A DNA stretch of 33,394 nt, from the NCBI RefSeq assembly GCF_026932795.1, contig NZ_JADPVH010000045.1:1-33394 (forward strand), in the 5' to 3' direction. Source of the stretch: Paenarthrobacter sp. Z7-10. GTDB lineage: Bacteria; Actinomycetota; Actinomycetes; Actinomycetales; Micrococcaceae. Shown piece by piece: positions 1-6,786 of this stretch. Under the pieces are notes generated by a model. It did not search any database. It saw only the letters and a program-made list of their open reading frames with translations, and was not told the origin of the DNA. The number at the start of each line of letters is the position of its first letter. Within the stretch, counting starts at the first letter, position 1. The position numbers and the translations under genes are program-made.

Positions 1-652
1 CCACCTGGACATTGATCTGGTCCCGAACATGGTACTGGGTATCGACGTTCTTAAAGAAGTCAGAGTTCAGGAAGTCGCTGATCCATCCGGGGGCGTTGGC
101 AATCAGTTGAGTTGTCTGCCCTACGATCGTGGGGATCAGGGTGGCAAAGAAGGCCGCCAGCAGGCCCACCAGGACGGCCAGGGAGAGCACGATTCCCGCC
201 GGCCGTGGGACCTTGCGGCGCTCGAGCCAGCGCACCACTGGGTCCAGGCCAAGCGCGATGAACAGAGCCGCCAGCATCCACAGCAGCAACTGTGCCGTAT
301 TGGTCATCACGTAATACAGGAACAACGCCAGGCCAACGCCCACGGCGCCCATAAACCCCATATAGATCGGCCGCTGCACCGCCATCCGTGGGCCTGGCAA
401 TCCCTGCCGTGCAGCTTCCGCCTCCGCCGCGGCTTCCATCAGGGTTTCCGGTGGCAGCTCAAAACGGATCCGCGGTTGAGCCCCGGGCAGCGGCCGCAAT
501 AGCCGGGACCGAAGCGAAGCTAACGTATGCACGCGCACTCCGGACGGCTGCCCGGACGCTGCCTCGGCGCCAGCTGCGGCTGCACCGTCCGGTATGCCCT
601 CGGACGCTGTAGGTCCCGGCTGCCGGCCGGTGGGGTTTTGTTCCTGGGTCAC
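1..652 (-). CDS. AI-2E family transporter, C-terminus cut off by the window edge
   Basis: My translation of the minus strand from a GTG at 652 stays open to the window edge, giving 217 residues. The first 95 or so are a hydrophilic, Ala/Gly/Pro-rich cytoplasmic leader. Hydrophobic segments follow at about residues 99-116, 119-136 and 147-168, then an extracytoplasmic-looking stretch (IPTIVGQTTQLIANAPGW). This is the start of the AI-2E transporter (UPF0118/PerM) fold, whose members usually have 7-8 membrane segments and are around 350-400 aa. The substrate cannot be deduced; relatives export autoinducer-2 or exchange Na+/H+. It diverges from the membrane-protein gene at 1003 across a 350-bp gap. 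No strong ribosome binding site precedes the GTG, so the exact start is uncertain. Confidence 0.8.
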   Translation of the reverse strand, partial: MTQEQNPTGRQPGPTASEGIPDGAAAAGAEAASGQPSGVRVHTLASLRSRLLRPLPGAQPRIRFELPPETLMEAAAEAEAARQGLPGPRMAVQRPIYMGFMGAVGVGLALFLYYVMTNTAQLLLWMLAALFIALGLDPVVRWLERRKVPRPAGIVLSLAVLVGLLAAFFATLIPTIVGQTTQLIANAPGWISDFLNSDFFKNVDTQYHVRDQINVQV

Positions 653-1002
653 GGTTAACTGCTGCTTTCACGGGGCTGGATAAGGCGAAAGGGTCACGGT
701 TCGGTCCGAATCCGGGCCGGCGCACGTCGTGCCAAACATTATCAGCCCGCAAGGTGAGCAATGCCTCATAGGCGCCCTGCACCGGGCTACCTCCGCCGTG
801 TGTTCGGACGGCGTTCGGCGGTGGATCGGCGGCAGGACGCGGTGCGGTCCCGGCGAGGGGGAGTTCAGGGTATCTTCCCGCGCCCGGATTCGGCTGTCGG
901 CTGCACCACCTGCATGCCACCGAAGACGCCGCCAAGATGCCAAAACGGTTACCCTTGAAGGAGTTAGATCGCTGATTTTCCGCTGATGATAGGTATTTCC
1001 TC
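653..1002. other. Long intergenic region between divergent genes
   Basis: No convincing gene is visible in these 350 bases. Open frames here are short and lack recognisable protein sequence. The stretch is GC-rich with several short inverted repeats (for example CGCCG/CGGCG around 797-816 and an interrupted GGC..AC/GT..GCC element around 718-735). It must hold the promoters of both flanking genes, but I see no clear -35/-10 pair. A structured RNA is possible; I could not match it to any class I know. Confidence 0.4.
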
Positions 1003-2967
1003 GTGCGTTTCAAGACCGCAATCGCCTTGGCCGTTATAGGCCTGCTGCTCCTGGGGCTGGGCATCGGCCAGCGGACGCTGTGGCTTCCGCCCGCCACCGT
1101 TACAGCCTCCGTGCCGGCGGGCGTGCAGGGTGGCCCCGTGACGGTCATCGATTCCAGTCTGCGCACCTTGCGCGGCGGTCCGGTGAGCGTCAGCGTGAAA
1201 TCTGCCGGGAACATCCTGCTGGCCGTCGGCAGGTCCGACGACGTCGAAGCCTGGGTTGGCAAGGCCGCGCACCTGAGCGTGGACGGCGTCGACGGCGATT
1301 TCAGCACCCTGACCACCCGGCATAGCGACGGCGAGGCTAAGGTTCCCGACCCAGCCGGTTCGGACCTGTGGACGCATGAAGAGAGTGGCGTTGGAACGGT
1401 CAACTACAGCTGGAGCGCTCCGGCGGAGGGTGACTGGTCGCTGCTGCTGGCCACAGATGGAACGGCGCCGGCGCCGACGGATATTTCCGTCACCGCGGCC
1501 AACGACAGGAGCACGCCGTGGGCCGTGCCACTGATGGTCATTGGCGCCCTGGTCCTGGCCATCGGCATCCTGCTGCTGCTTTTCCGGCTCGCGAGCGGCG
1601 GCGGTGCCGCGGGACCGGCGAACGGACGCCGGGCGGCTGCCCGCAGGGCGCACTCTGCATTGGGTTCGGCCCAGGGCGCCTCGGGATCGTCCCCCGCCTC
1701 TGGACCGCCGGCCGCCGCGGGACCGTCAACTGGCCAGGGATCGTCTCCCGCCTCCGGACCGGGACCATCTGCCGCCTCGGGCGAGCCAAAGTCCTTCCGG
1801 CTGCGGTCGGCCGGCGCCTCAATGGCGGCGGCGCTGCTGCTGCTCGCGGCAGTCGCGCCGGCAGCGGAGGCCGCCACACCGGCGGCAACGCCGTCGCCCA
1901 CTGTCCCGGCGGCTACGCCGTCGCCCACTGTCCCGGCTGCAGCGCCGTCGCCCACTGTCCCGGCTGCAGCGCCGTCGCCCACTGCCCCGGCTGCAACGCC
2001 GTCGCCCACTGCCCCGGCAGCGCCGTCGTCCGCTGCCCCGGCAGCGCCGTCGTCCGCTGCCCCGGCAGCGCCGTCGCCCACCGCCAATCCGGCAGCGCCG
2101 GTGGTCCTGGACAGCCAGTTCAGCCGGATCCTCGACGCCACAGCCAGTGCGGTCGCCACCGGCGATGCAGCCAAGGACGTCAGCGCATTGACCTCGCGGG
2201 TGACCGGGGCGGCACTGGCGCTGCGGACGGCCAACTATAAGATCCGCTCCCAGGTGTCCGGCTACGCCGCAGTGGCGCCTGTGACAAGCAGCCGATTGCT
2301 CACCAAGGTGATCAGCACCAGCCGGCCCTGGCCGCGCTCGGTCATGGCCGTCACCCAGGGAACGAAAAATCCTGTTCCGCAGCTGCTGACCATGGTCCAG
2401 CAGAGTGCCCGGGAAAACTACAAGCTGGTTTCGGCCGCACCGCTGCTGCCGGGGCAGACGTTTCCCACCGTGAGCAAGGACGGCACGTCCGCCCTGGCGG
2501 TCAAGTCCGGCGACGGTCTGAAGCTGTCTCCGCGGCAGGCACTGGGCGCCCTGGGCGATCGCCTCAGTAAGGCGAAAAGCCTGTGGAAGCCTAGGATCTC
2601 GGATAGTCCATACATCTCAGATGTGCTCTCCTACCAAAGCGATATCGTCTCGAACAGTCCGGATGGGAAGTTCACCTTCGCCCACGCGCCGGTGGCCGGC
2701 AACGGCTACAGCTTCCGCACGGCCGACGGCGGCGCGATAGTTATCGGGTACCTCTCGTTCACGGTGAACGGAGCTCCGAAGAGCTCAGGTGCCAAACTGC
2801 ACGTGGACAGTGACGCGGCGGTGTTCTCGGGTGGCAAGGAAACGTCCACCGGGATGACCTTGAGTTTCGGCGAACCCGTGGTGCTCTTCGTGCCCGGAAA
2901 AAAATCCCCAGGGCACATGATTCTGTTGGCCGCTACCCGCGGACTGGTTGGTGCCAAGTTCAAATAA
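1003..2967 (+). CDS. Conserved actinobacterial membrane protein with Pro/Ala repeat linker
   Basis: This gene encodes 654 aa from a GTG with a weak AGG upstream (991-993). Membrane segments are visible at about residues 5-23, 173-195 and 271-289. The part between the first two (about 24-172) looks like an extracytoplasmic beta-rich domain. The region 200-265 is a Gly/Pro/Ser-rich linker. After the third hydrophobic segment, which ends in an AEA-like cleavage motif, comes a low-complexity tract of nine-residue AATPSPTVP-type repeats (residues 294-363). A globular domain of about 290 residues follows, without cysteines or a recognised motif. It resembles unnamed (DUF-only) actinobacterial membrane proteins. 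A cell-envelope role is inferred from topology alone. The reading frame is intact throughout. Confidence 0.75.
   Translation: MRFKTAIALAVIGLLLLGLGIGQRTLWLPPATVTASVPAGVQGGPVTVIDSSLRTLRGGPVSVSVKSAGNILLAVGRSDDVEAWVGKAAHLSVDGVDGDFSTLTTRHSDGEAKVPDPAGSDLWTHEESGVGTVNYSWSAPAEGDWSLLLATDGTAPAPTDISVTAANDRSTPWAVPLMVIGALVLAIGILLLLFRLASGGGAAGPANGRRAAARRAHSALGSAQGASGSSPASGPPAAAGPSTGQGSSPASGPGPSAASGEPKSFRLRSAGASMAAALLLLAAVAPAAEAATPAATPSPTVPAATPSPTVPAAAPSPTVPAAAPSPTAPAATPSPTAPAAPSSAAPAAPSSAAPAAPSPTANPAAPVVLDSQFSRILDATASAVATGDAAKDVSALTSRVTGAALALRTANYKIRSQVSGYAAVAPVTSSRLLTKVISTSRPWPRSVMAVTQGTKNPVPQLLTMVQQSARENYKLVSAAPLLPGQTFPTVSKDGTSALAVKSGDGLKLSPRQALGALGDRLSKAKSLWKPRISDSPYISDVLSYQSDIVSNSPDGKFTFAHAPVAGNGYSFRTADGGAIVIGYLSFTVNGAPKSSGAKLHVDSDAAVFSGGKETSTGMTLSFGEPVVLFVPGKKSPGHMILLAATRGLVGAKFK
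1882..2091 (+). repeat. In-frame tandem repeat coding for a Pro/Ala/Ser/Thr linker
   Basis: Five 27-bp units (1882-2016) encode variants of AATPSPTVP. Two identical 24-bp units (2017-2064, AAPSSAAP) and one further 27-bp unit (2065-2091, AAPSPTANP) follow. Units are nearly identical at DNA level and keep the frame, so unit number could change without breaking the gene. The encoded linker is probably unstructured and extracytoplasmic. Confidence 0.9.
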
Positions 2968-2998
2968 CGGCTGGCCGTCCCGGCCGAAGCTGAAGATG

Positions 2999-3014
2999 CC
3001 CGCCGGGCGGCGGG
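2999..3014 (+). terminator. Short GC hairpin after the membrane-protein gene
   Basis: A perfect 6-bp stem (CCCGCC/GGCGGG) with a GGGC loop lies 32 nt after the stop codon and upstream of the next promoter. There is no T-run, so termination is only inferred from position. Confidence 0.3.
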
Positions 3015-3077
3015 TGGTGGCTGGGGCTGGGGACGGGCGCCGGAACGGACGAAGTAGAGTCCCGGCACCGGCACGGA

Positions 3078-3083
3078 TAGAGT
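3078..3083 (+). promoter_or_regulatory. -10 box TAGAGT of the thioredoxin-TPR gene (leaderless)
   Basis: TAGAGT ends exactly 6 nt before the ATG at 3090, and no Shine-Dalgarno sequence precedes that ATG. This geometry places transcription start at or next to the A of the start codon. Confidence 0.5.
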
Positions 3084-3089
3084 TAAAGC

Positions 3090-4076
3090 ATGACTTCACC
3101 CGGTTCCCTCCCCGTTAACCCCGCCGCAACCGCAGGCATCAACCTGCGCGGTGCCGTGGATCTGTCCGCCCTGAAAAACCCGCGTCCGGCCGCGCCCACC
3201 GGGTCAGCAGCGCCCGCGGGCGGCTCCGGTGCCGCCGAGGGCTCGGACCAGGGTGGTTTTGCGGTCGATGTGACCGAGCAAAGCTTCCCCGAGGTTGTCC
3301 AGCTTTCGGCCCAGGTGCCGGTCATCGTCTCCCTCGGTGCGGCGTGGTCGGGGCAATCCAGCGCGCTGAACACGGCGTTGGAACGGGTCGTTGCCGGATA
3401 TGCCGGACGTCTGCTGCTGGCACGGGTTGATGCCGAAGCTAATCCGCAGATTGCGCAGGCCTTCAACGCGCAGGCCATTCCCACCGTGGTGGCGATGATC
3501 AAGGGCCAGCCGGTTCCGCTGTTTGAGGGGGACCTGCCCGAGGATCAGATCCGCCGGTTCATGGAGGAGCTGCTGAAGGTCGCCGCATCCAACGGTGTTG
3601 ACGGAACGCTGGGCTCCGCGGAGAACGACGACGCCGAACCGGTCGAGGTGCCGTTGCCCCCGCTCCATCAGGCAGCGTATGACGCCATTGAAGCGGGCGA
3701 TTACGCTGGAGCCGAGGCGGCCTACCGGCAGGCCCTGGCCGAGCAGCCTGCCGACGCCGAGGCCAAGGCGGGACTGGCTCAGGTGCAGCTGATGCAGCGG
3801 ACCGCCTCGCTCAGCGCGGCAGAGGCGGACGATGTGCGCCGCCGGGCGGCCGATGAACCCGATCTGCTGGAATTCCAGCTGGCCGCAGCGGATCTCGATG
3901 TGGTGGGCGGCCATGTGGAGGACGCTTTTGCCCGGCTCACGGCATTCATCGCCGGACACTTTGGACCCGAGCGCGAGACGGCACGCGTCCGCCTGCTGGA
4001 GCTTTTCGACGTCGTCGGCAGTTCCGATCCGCGCGTGGCGAAGGCCCGGCAGGCACTGGCCCGGGCACTTTTCTAG
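3090..4076 (+). CDS. Thioredoxin-fold, TPR-containing co-chaperone (CnoX/YbbN-like), no CxxC
   Basis: The product is 328 aa. Residues 1-55 are a low-complexity leader, about 57-165 a thioredoxin fold (VIVSLGAAW..., then ...AQAIPTVVAM with the cis-Pro loop), and about 190-328 TPR-like helices (AAYDAIEAGDYAGAEAAYRQAL). The usual W-C-G-P-C active site is W86-S-G-Q-S90, so both catalytic cysteines are absent and thiol-disulfide chemistry is not possible there. This architecture matches the E. coli YbbN/CnoX family and mycobacterial Rv1324, which act as protein holdases. A redox-independent chaperone role in the cytoplasm is therefore likely (family knowledge plus inference). It is probably transcribed from its own leaderless promoter. 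Confidence 0.88.
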   Translation: MTSPGSLPVNPAATAGINLRGAVDLSALKNPRPAAPTGSAAPAGGSGAAEGSDQGGFAVDVTEQSFPEVVQLSAQVPVIVSLGAAWSGQSSALNTALERVVAGYAGRLLLARVDAEANPQIAQAFNAQAIPTVVAMIKGQPVPLFEGDLPEDQIRRFMEELLKVAASNGVDGTLGSAENDDAEPVEVPLPPLHQAAYDAIEAGDYAGAEAAYRQALAEQPADAEAKAGLAQVQLMQRTASLSAAEADDVRRRAADEPDLLEFQLAAADLDVVGGHVEDAFARLTAFIAGHFGPERETARVRLLELFDVVGSSDPRVAKARQALARALF

Positions 4077-4139
4077 GCCGAACCCGATTCCGGCCGCAGT
4101 GGCGGGAATGCCAGGTGGAGTCCCGGTGTTGCTGCGGTT

Positions 4140-5243
4140 GTGACCAATCCCAAGCTCTTCAGCCCGCTGTCCCTGCGCTCCCTTGATTTGGCCCACCGCG
4201 GCTGGGTCTCACCGATGTGCCAGTATTCCTGTGATCCGGCGTCCGCGCCGGGGGTGCCGACGGATTGGCATTTGATGCACTTGGGACAATTTGCCGCCGG
4301 TGGAGCGGCGCTGATCCTGACCGAGGCGGCAGCCGTCAGCGCAGAAGGGCGGATCAGTCCCCGGGACGCCGGCATTTACAACGACGAGCAGGTTACCGAG
4401 TGGCGGCGCATCACCGATTTCGTGCACAGCACCGGTTCAGTCGGCACCAAAATCGGTGTCCAGTTGGGTCACGCCGGCCGCAAGGCATCCACCTACTGGC
4501 CGTTTTCCGGCCGGACCGGAAGCGTGCCCAGCTCGGACTTCGGCTGGGAGTCGCTCGGACCGACGGTGGAGGCGTTCGACGGCTACGCCGCGCCGCGGGC
4601 GATGAGCGAAGCCGATATTGCCACCGTGATCGCCGATTTCGCCGCGGCGGCAGCGCGGTCGGTGCTGGCCGGATTCGACACTATTGAACTGCACGCGGCC
4701 CACGGCTACCTGCTGCATCAGTTCCAGAGTCCGCTGGTGAATACGCGCATTGATGGCTGGGGTGGCGACGAGGCCGGGCGCAGCCGCCTGACGCTGGAAG
4801 TCATCGATGCCGTGCGGGCGCGCATTCCCGAAACGATGCCCCTGCTGCTGCGGATTTCCGCGACGGACTGGGTGGACGGTGGAGTTGACGGCGACAGCTC
4901 GGTGCGGCTGGCCCGGCTGGCCCGTGAGCACGGCGTGGATCTGATCGACGTCTCCACTGGAGGCGCCGTGGCCGGAGCCAGCATCCCGGTGGGCCCGGGC
5001 TATCAGACCCGCTTCGCTGCGCAGATCCGCCAGCACGCAGACATGCCTGTGGGCGCCGTCGGACTGATATCCACCGGCGAGCAGGCCGAACACCTGCTGG
5101 CCACAGAGCAGGCGGATGGCGTTTTCCTAGCCCGCGCCGCGCTGCGGGATCCGCACTGGTGGCAGCGCGCCGCGCACGGACTCGGTGTGGACCTGCCGTG
5201 GGCGCCGCAGTACGAGCGGGCCGCTGCCAAGGGGCGGTACTAG
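4140..5243 (+). CDS. Old Yellow Enzyme family NADH:flavin oxidoreductase (YqjM/NamA type)
   Basis: This 367-aa protein has the features of the thermophilic-like OYE class: SPMCQYS near the N-terminus, with C27 and Y29 matching the FMN-tuning Cys26 and Tyr28 of Bacillus YqjM. It also has the substrate-binding H185-x-x-H188-x-Y190 signature (HAAHGY), GHAGRK, and a C-terminal phosphate-binding region (VGLISTGEQAE, DGVFLARAALRDP). Such FMN enzymes reduce activated C=C bonds with NAD(P)H; the physiological substrate is not predictable. The GTG start is chosen because MTNPKLFSPLSL aligns with family N-termini. Its only nearby SD-like sequence (AGGTGGAG, 4113-4120) is 19 nt away, so initiation is uncertain. 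It lies 63 bp after the thioredoxin-TPR gene. Confidence 0.92.
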   Translation: MTNPKLFSPLSLRSLDLAHRGWVSPMCQYSCDPASAPGVPTDWHLMHLGQFAAGGAALILTEAAAVSAEGRISPRDAGIYNDEQVTEWRRITDFVHSTGSVGTKIGVQLGHAGRKASTYWPFSGRTGSVPSSDFGWESLGPTVEAFDGYAAPRAMSEADIATVIADFAAAAARSVLAGFDTIELHAAHGYLLHQFQSPLVNTRIDGWGGDEAGRSRLTLEVIDAVRARIPETMPLLLRISATDWVDGGVDGDSSVRLARLAREHGVDLIDVSTGGAVAGASIPVGPGYQTRFAAQIRQHADMPVGAVGLISTGEQAEHLLATEQADGVFLARAALRDPHWWQRAAHGLGVDLPWAPQYERAAAKGRY

Positions 5244-5494
5244 CCGGTTTCGCGTCGGCAGCGACCTCCCTCCAGCTGGCACTGACCATGACTCACGACA
5301 GCTGTTCGCGGCACCCAGCAGGCCTTCCAGCCACCGGCCGCAGGCTTTAGAGGATACAGCTTAGGTCAGGCCGGGCTCCCGTGCGGATATTCTGGGGGTG
5401 GCGGCGCTTCGGGTGCCGCTCTGCCGGCAGCTGAGTGCGGATAACGACACCGGAATGTGCAGCGGCGGGATTCCGGACAGGAAAGGTAGTGCCC

Positions 5495-6277
5495 ATGGAG
5501 GTTGTCATCCTCTTAAACAGCAAAGACATCGGCGTTCTGGCCGCTGACGCCATTGAGACGCTGGTTCGGCAGAAGCCCTCCGCCGTGCTGGGACTGGCCA
5601 CCGGCTCGTCGCCGCTGCCGATCTATAACGAGCTGGCCCGCCGCTACGAGGAGGAAGGGCTCAGTTTCGCCCAGGCTCATGGTTTCGCGCTGGATGAATA
5701 TGTGGGTCTGCCAACCGGTCACCAGCAGTCCTACCGGGAGGTGATCCGGCGCGAATTCACCAACCGGGTGGACATCAGGCCCGAGAATGTGCACGGGCCC
5801 GACGGTGCGGCAGAGGACATTTTGGCGGCCTGCCGCAACTACGAGGAAGCGATCCGGGCCGCCGGAGGCGTGGATCTGCAGATTCTGGGGGTGGGCACGG
5901 ACGGACACATTGGCTTCAACGAGCCAGGCTCCTCACTCGCCTCCCGGACCCGGATTAAAACCCTGATCGAGCAGACCCGCCGGGACAACGCCCGCTTCTT
6001 TGACCGGCTGGAGGATGTACCGCACCATGTGGTGACGCAGGGGCTGGGTACCATTATGGACGCCCGGCACGTGATTCTGGTGGCCGCCGGGAAGGGTAAG
6101 GCTCACGCAGTTCGGGATTTCGTCGAGGGCCCGGTGGCCGCGGTTTGTGCCGCCTCCGTGCTGCAGCTGCATCCGCATGCAACCATCGTCATCGATGAGG
6201 ACGCCGCATCGGAGCTTAGGCTCGCCGATTACTACCGTCAGACGTACGCCAACAAGCCCCGGTGGCAGGGAATTTAG
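5495..6277 (+). CDS. nagB: Glucosamine-6-phosphate deaminase
   Basis: NagB converts glucosamine-6-phosphate to fructose-6-phosphate and ammonia, joining amino-sugar catabolism to glycolysis. The 260-aa protein shows LGLATGSSP (phosphate loop), D67-EYVGL (catalytic Asp, E. coli D72) and G-T-D136-G-H138-IGFNE143 (E. coli D141/H143/E148). All catalytic residues are intact and the length fits the family. The ATG at 5495 is preferred over in-frame starts further upstream because AGGAAAGG lies at 5479-5486 with an 8-nt spacer and the sequence then begins MEVVIL as in the family. The 250-bp upstream gap holds a possible -10 TATTCT (5388-5393) without a clear -35. No nagA lies nearby. Confidence 0.95.
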   Translation: MEVVILLNSKDIGVLAADAIETLVRQKPSAVLGLATGSSPLPIYNELARRYEEEGLSFAQAHGFALDEYVGLPTGHQQSYREVIRREFTNRVDIRPENVHGPDGAAEDILAACRNYEEAIRAAGGVDLQILGVGTDGHIGFNEPGSSLASRTRIKTLIEQTRRDNARFFDRLEDVPHHVVTQGLGTIMDARHVILVAAGKGKAHAVRDFVEGPVAAVCAASVLQLHPHATIVIDEDAASELRLADYYRQTYANKPRWQGI

Positions 6278-6305
6278 GCCAGCCACCCGCCGTCGTGCGG
6301 GGTCC

Positions 6306-6356
6306 GGCGGACGGCGCCGGAAAGTCCGGGGCGGTCCGGGCAGCCCTCCGTCCGCC
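6306..6356 (+). terminator. Long-stem hairpin downstream of nagB
   Basis: Perfect 9-bp arms GGCGGACGG (6306-6314) and CCGTCCGCC (6348-6356) enclose a loop that contains a second small hairpin (CCGGA/TCCGG). It lies 28 nt after the nagB stop. There is no T-run. It ends just before the promoter of the next gene, so termination is the likely role. Confidence 0.4.
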
Positions 6357-6368
6357 AGACGCAGCGGG

Positions 6369-6374
6369 TACGAT
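6369..6374 (+). promoter_or_regulatory. -10 box TACGAT of the DUF3039 gene (leaderless)
   Basis: TACGAT ends 7 nt before the ATG at 6382. There is no ribosome binding site at a normal distance, which supports a leaderless transcript and the choice of 6382 over the in-frame ATG at 6373. Confidence 0.45.
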
Positions 6375-6381
6375 GGAAAGC

Positions 6382-6693
6382 ATGAGTATGCCCCCAGATC
6401 CATTCGAAAACGAGCCGATGCGGTCCCCCCAGGGGCCGGGCACCTCCACCGCCACCATCGAGCGCGAAGAGCTGCGCCAGGAGGTGGAGCCTGGGGACAG
6501 CGAACGCTTTGCCCACTATGTGCGCAAGGAAAAGATTATGGAGTCGGCACTTTCCGGGGAGCCGGTGATTGCACTCTGCGGCAAGGTCTGGATTCCGGGC
6601 CGGGACCCGCAAAAGTTTCCGGTCTGCCCGGACTGCAAGGCCATTTATGACGGGCTGCGTCCCGGTAAGGATAAGCCGGATCCGGACAAATAA
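6382..6693 (+). CDS. DUF3039 family protein
   Basis: This 103-aa acidic protein begins MSMPPDPFENEP. Its C-terminal half carries HYVRKEKIMESALSGEPVIALCGKVWIP..., then CPDCKAIYDGL. The three cysteines (ALCG, then CPDC) suggest a small zinc-binding module. DUF3039 is a conserved actinobacterial family of unknown function often found beside the helicase gene that follows here 93 bp downstream, so the two may work together (inference). An in-frame ATG nine bases upstream is an alternative start. It probably has its own leaderless promoter. Confidence 0.85.
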   Translation: MSMPPDPFENEPMRSPQGPGTSTATIEREELRQEVEPGDSERFAHYVRKEKIMESALSGEPVIALCGKVWIPGRDPQKFPVCPDCKAIYDGLRPGKDKPDPDK

Positions 6694-6786
6694 GCGGAGC
6701 CTAAATAATCTGCGGCAGCGTTTGGGTTGCCCGCCCCGTGCGGCGCGGAACTCCTTGCGGTGCGTTCGACGAAGGAAATGCGCTCT

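Noticed and set aside
688-715. tRNA-like GGTTCGG..CCGAATCC element
   Set aside because: It is only a small imperfect inverted repeat; no acceptor stem, D-arm or anticodon arm can be placed around it.
668-943. Short open frames in the first intergenic region as small genes
   Set aside because: No ribosome binding site, no protein-like composition and no recognisable family on either strand.
1404-2234. 276-codon minus-strand frame over the repeat linker
   Set aside because: Its GDGAA repeats are just the reverse reading of the Pro/Ala linker; the plus-strand gene has helices and an intact frame.
3204-4196. 330-codon minus-strand frame over the thioredoxin-TPR gene
   Set aside because: No domain is recognisable and it lies opposite a clear thioredoxin/TPR protein.
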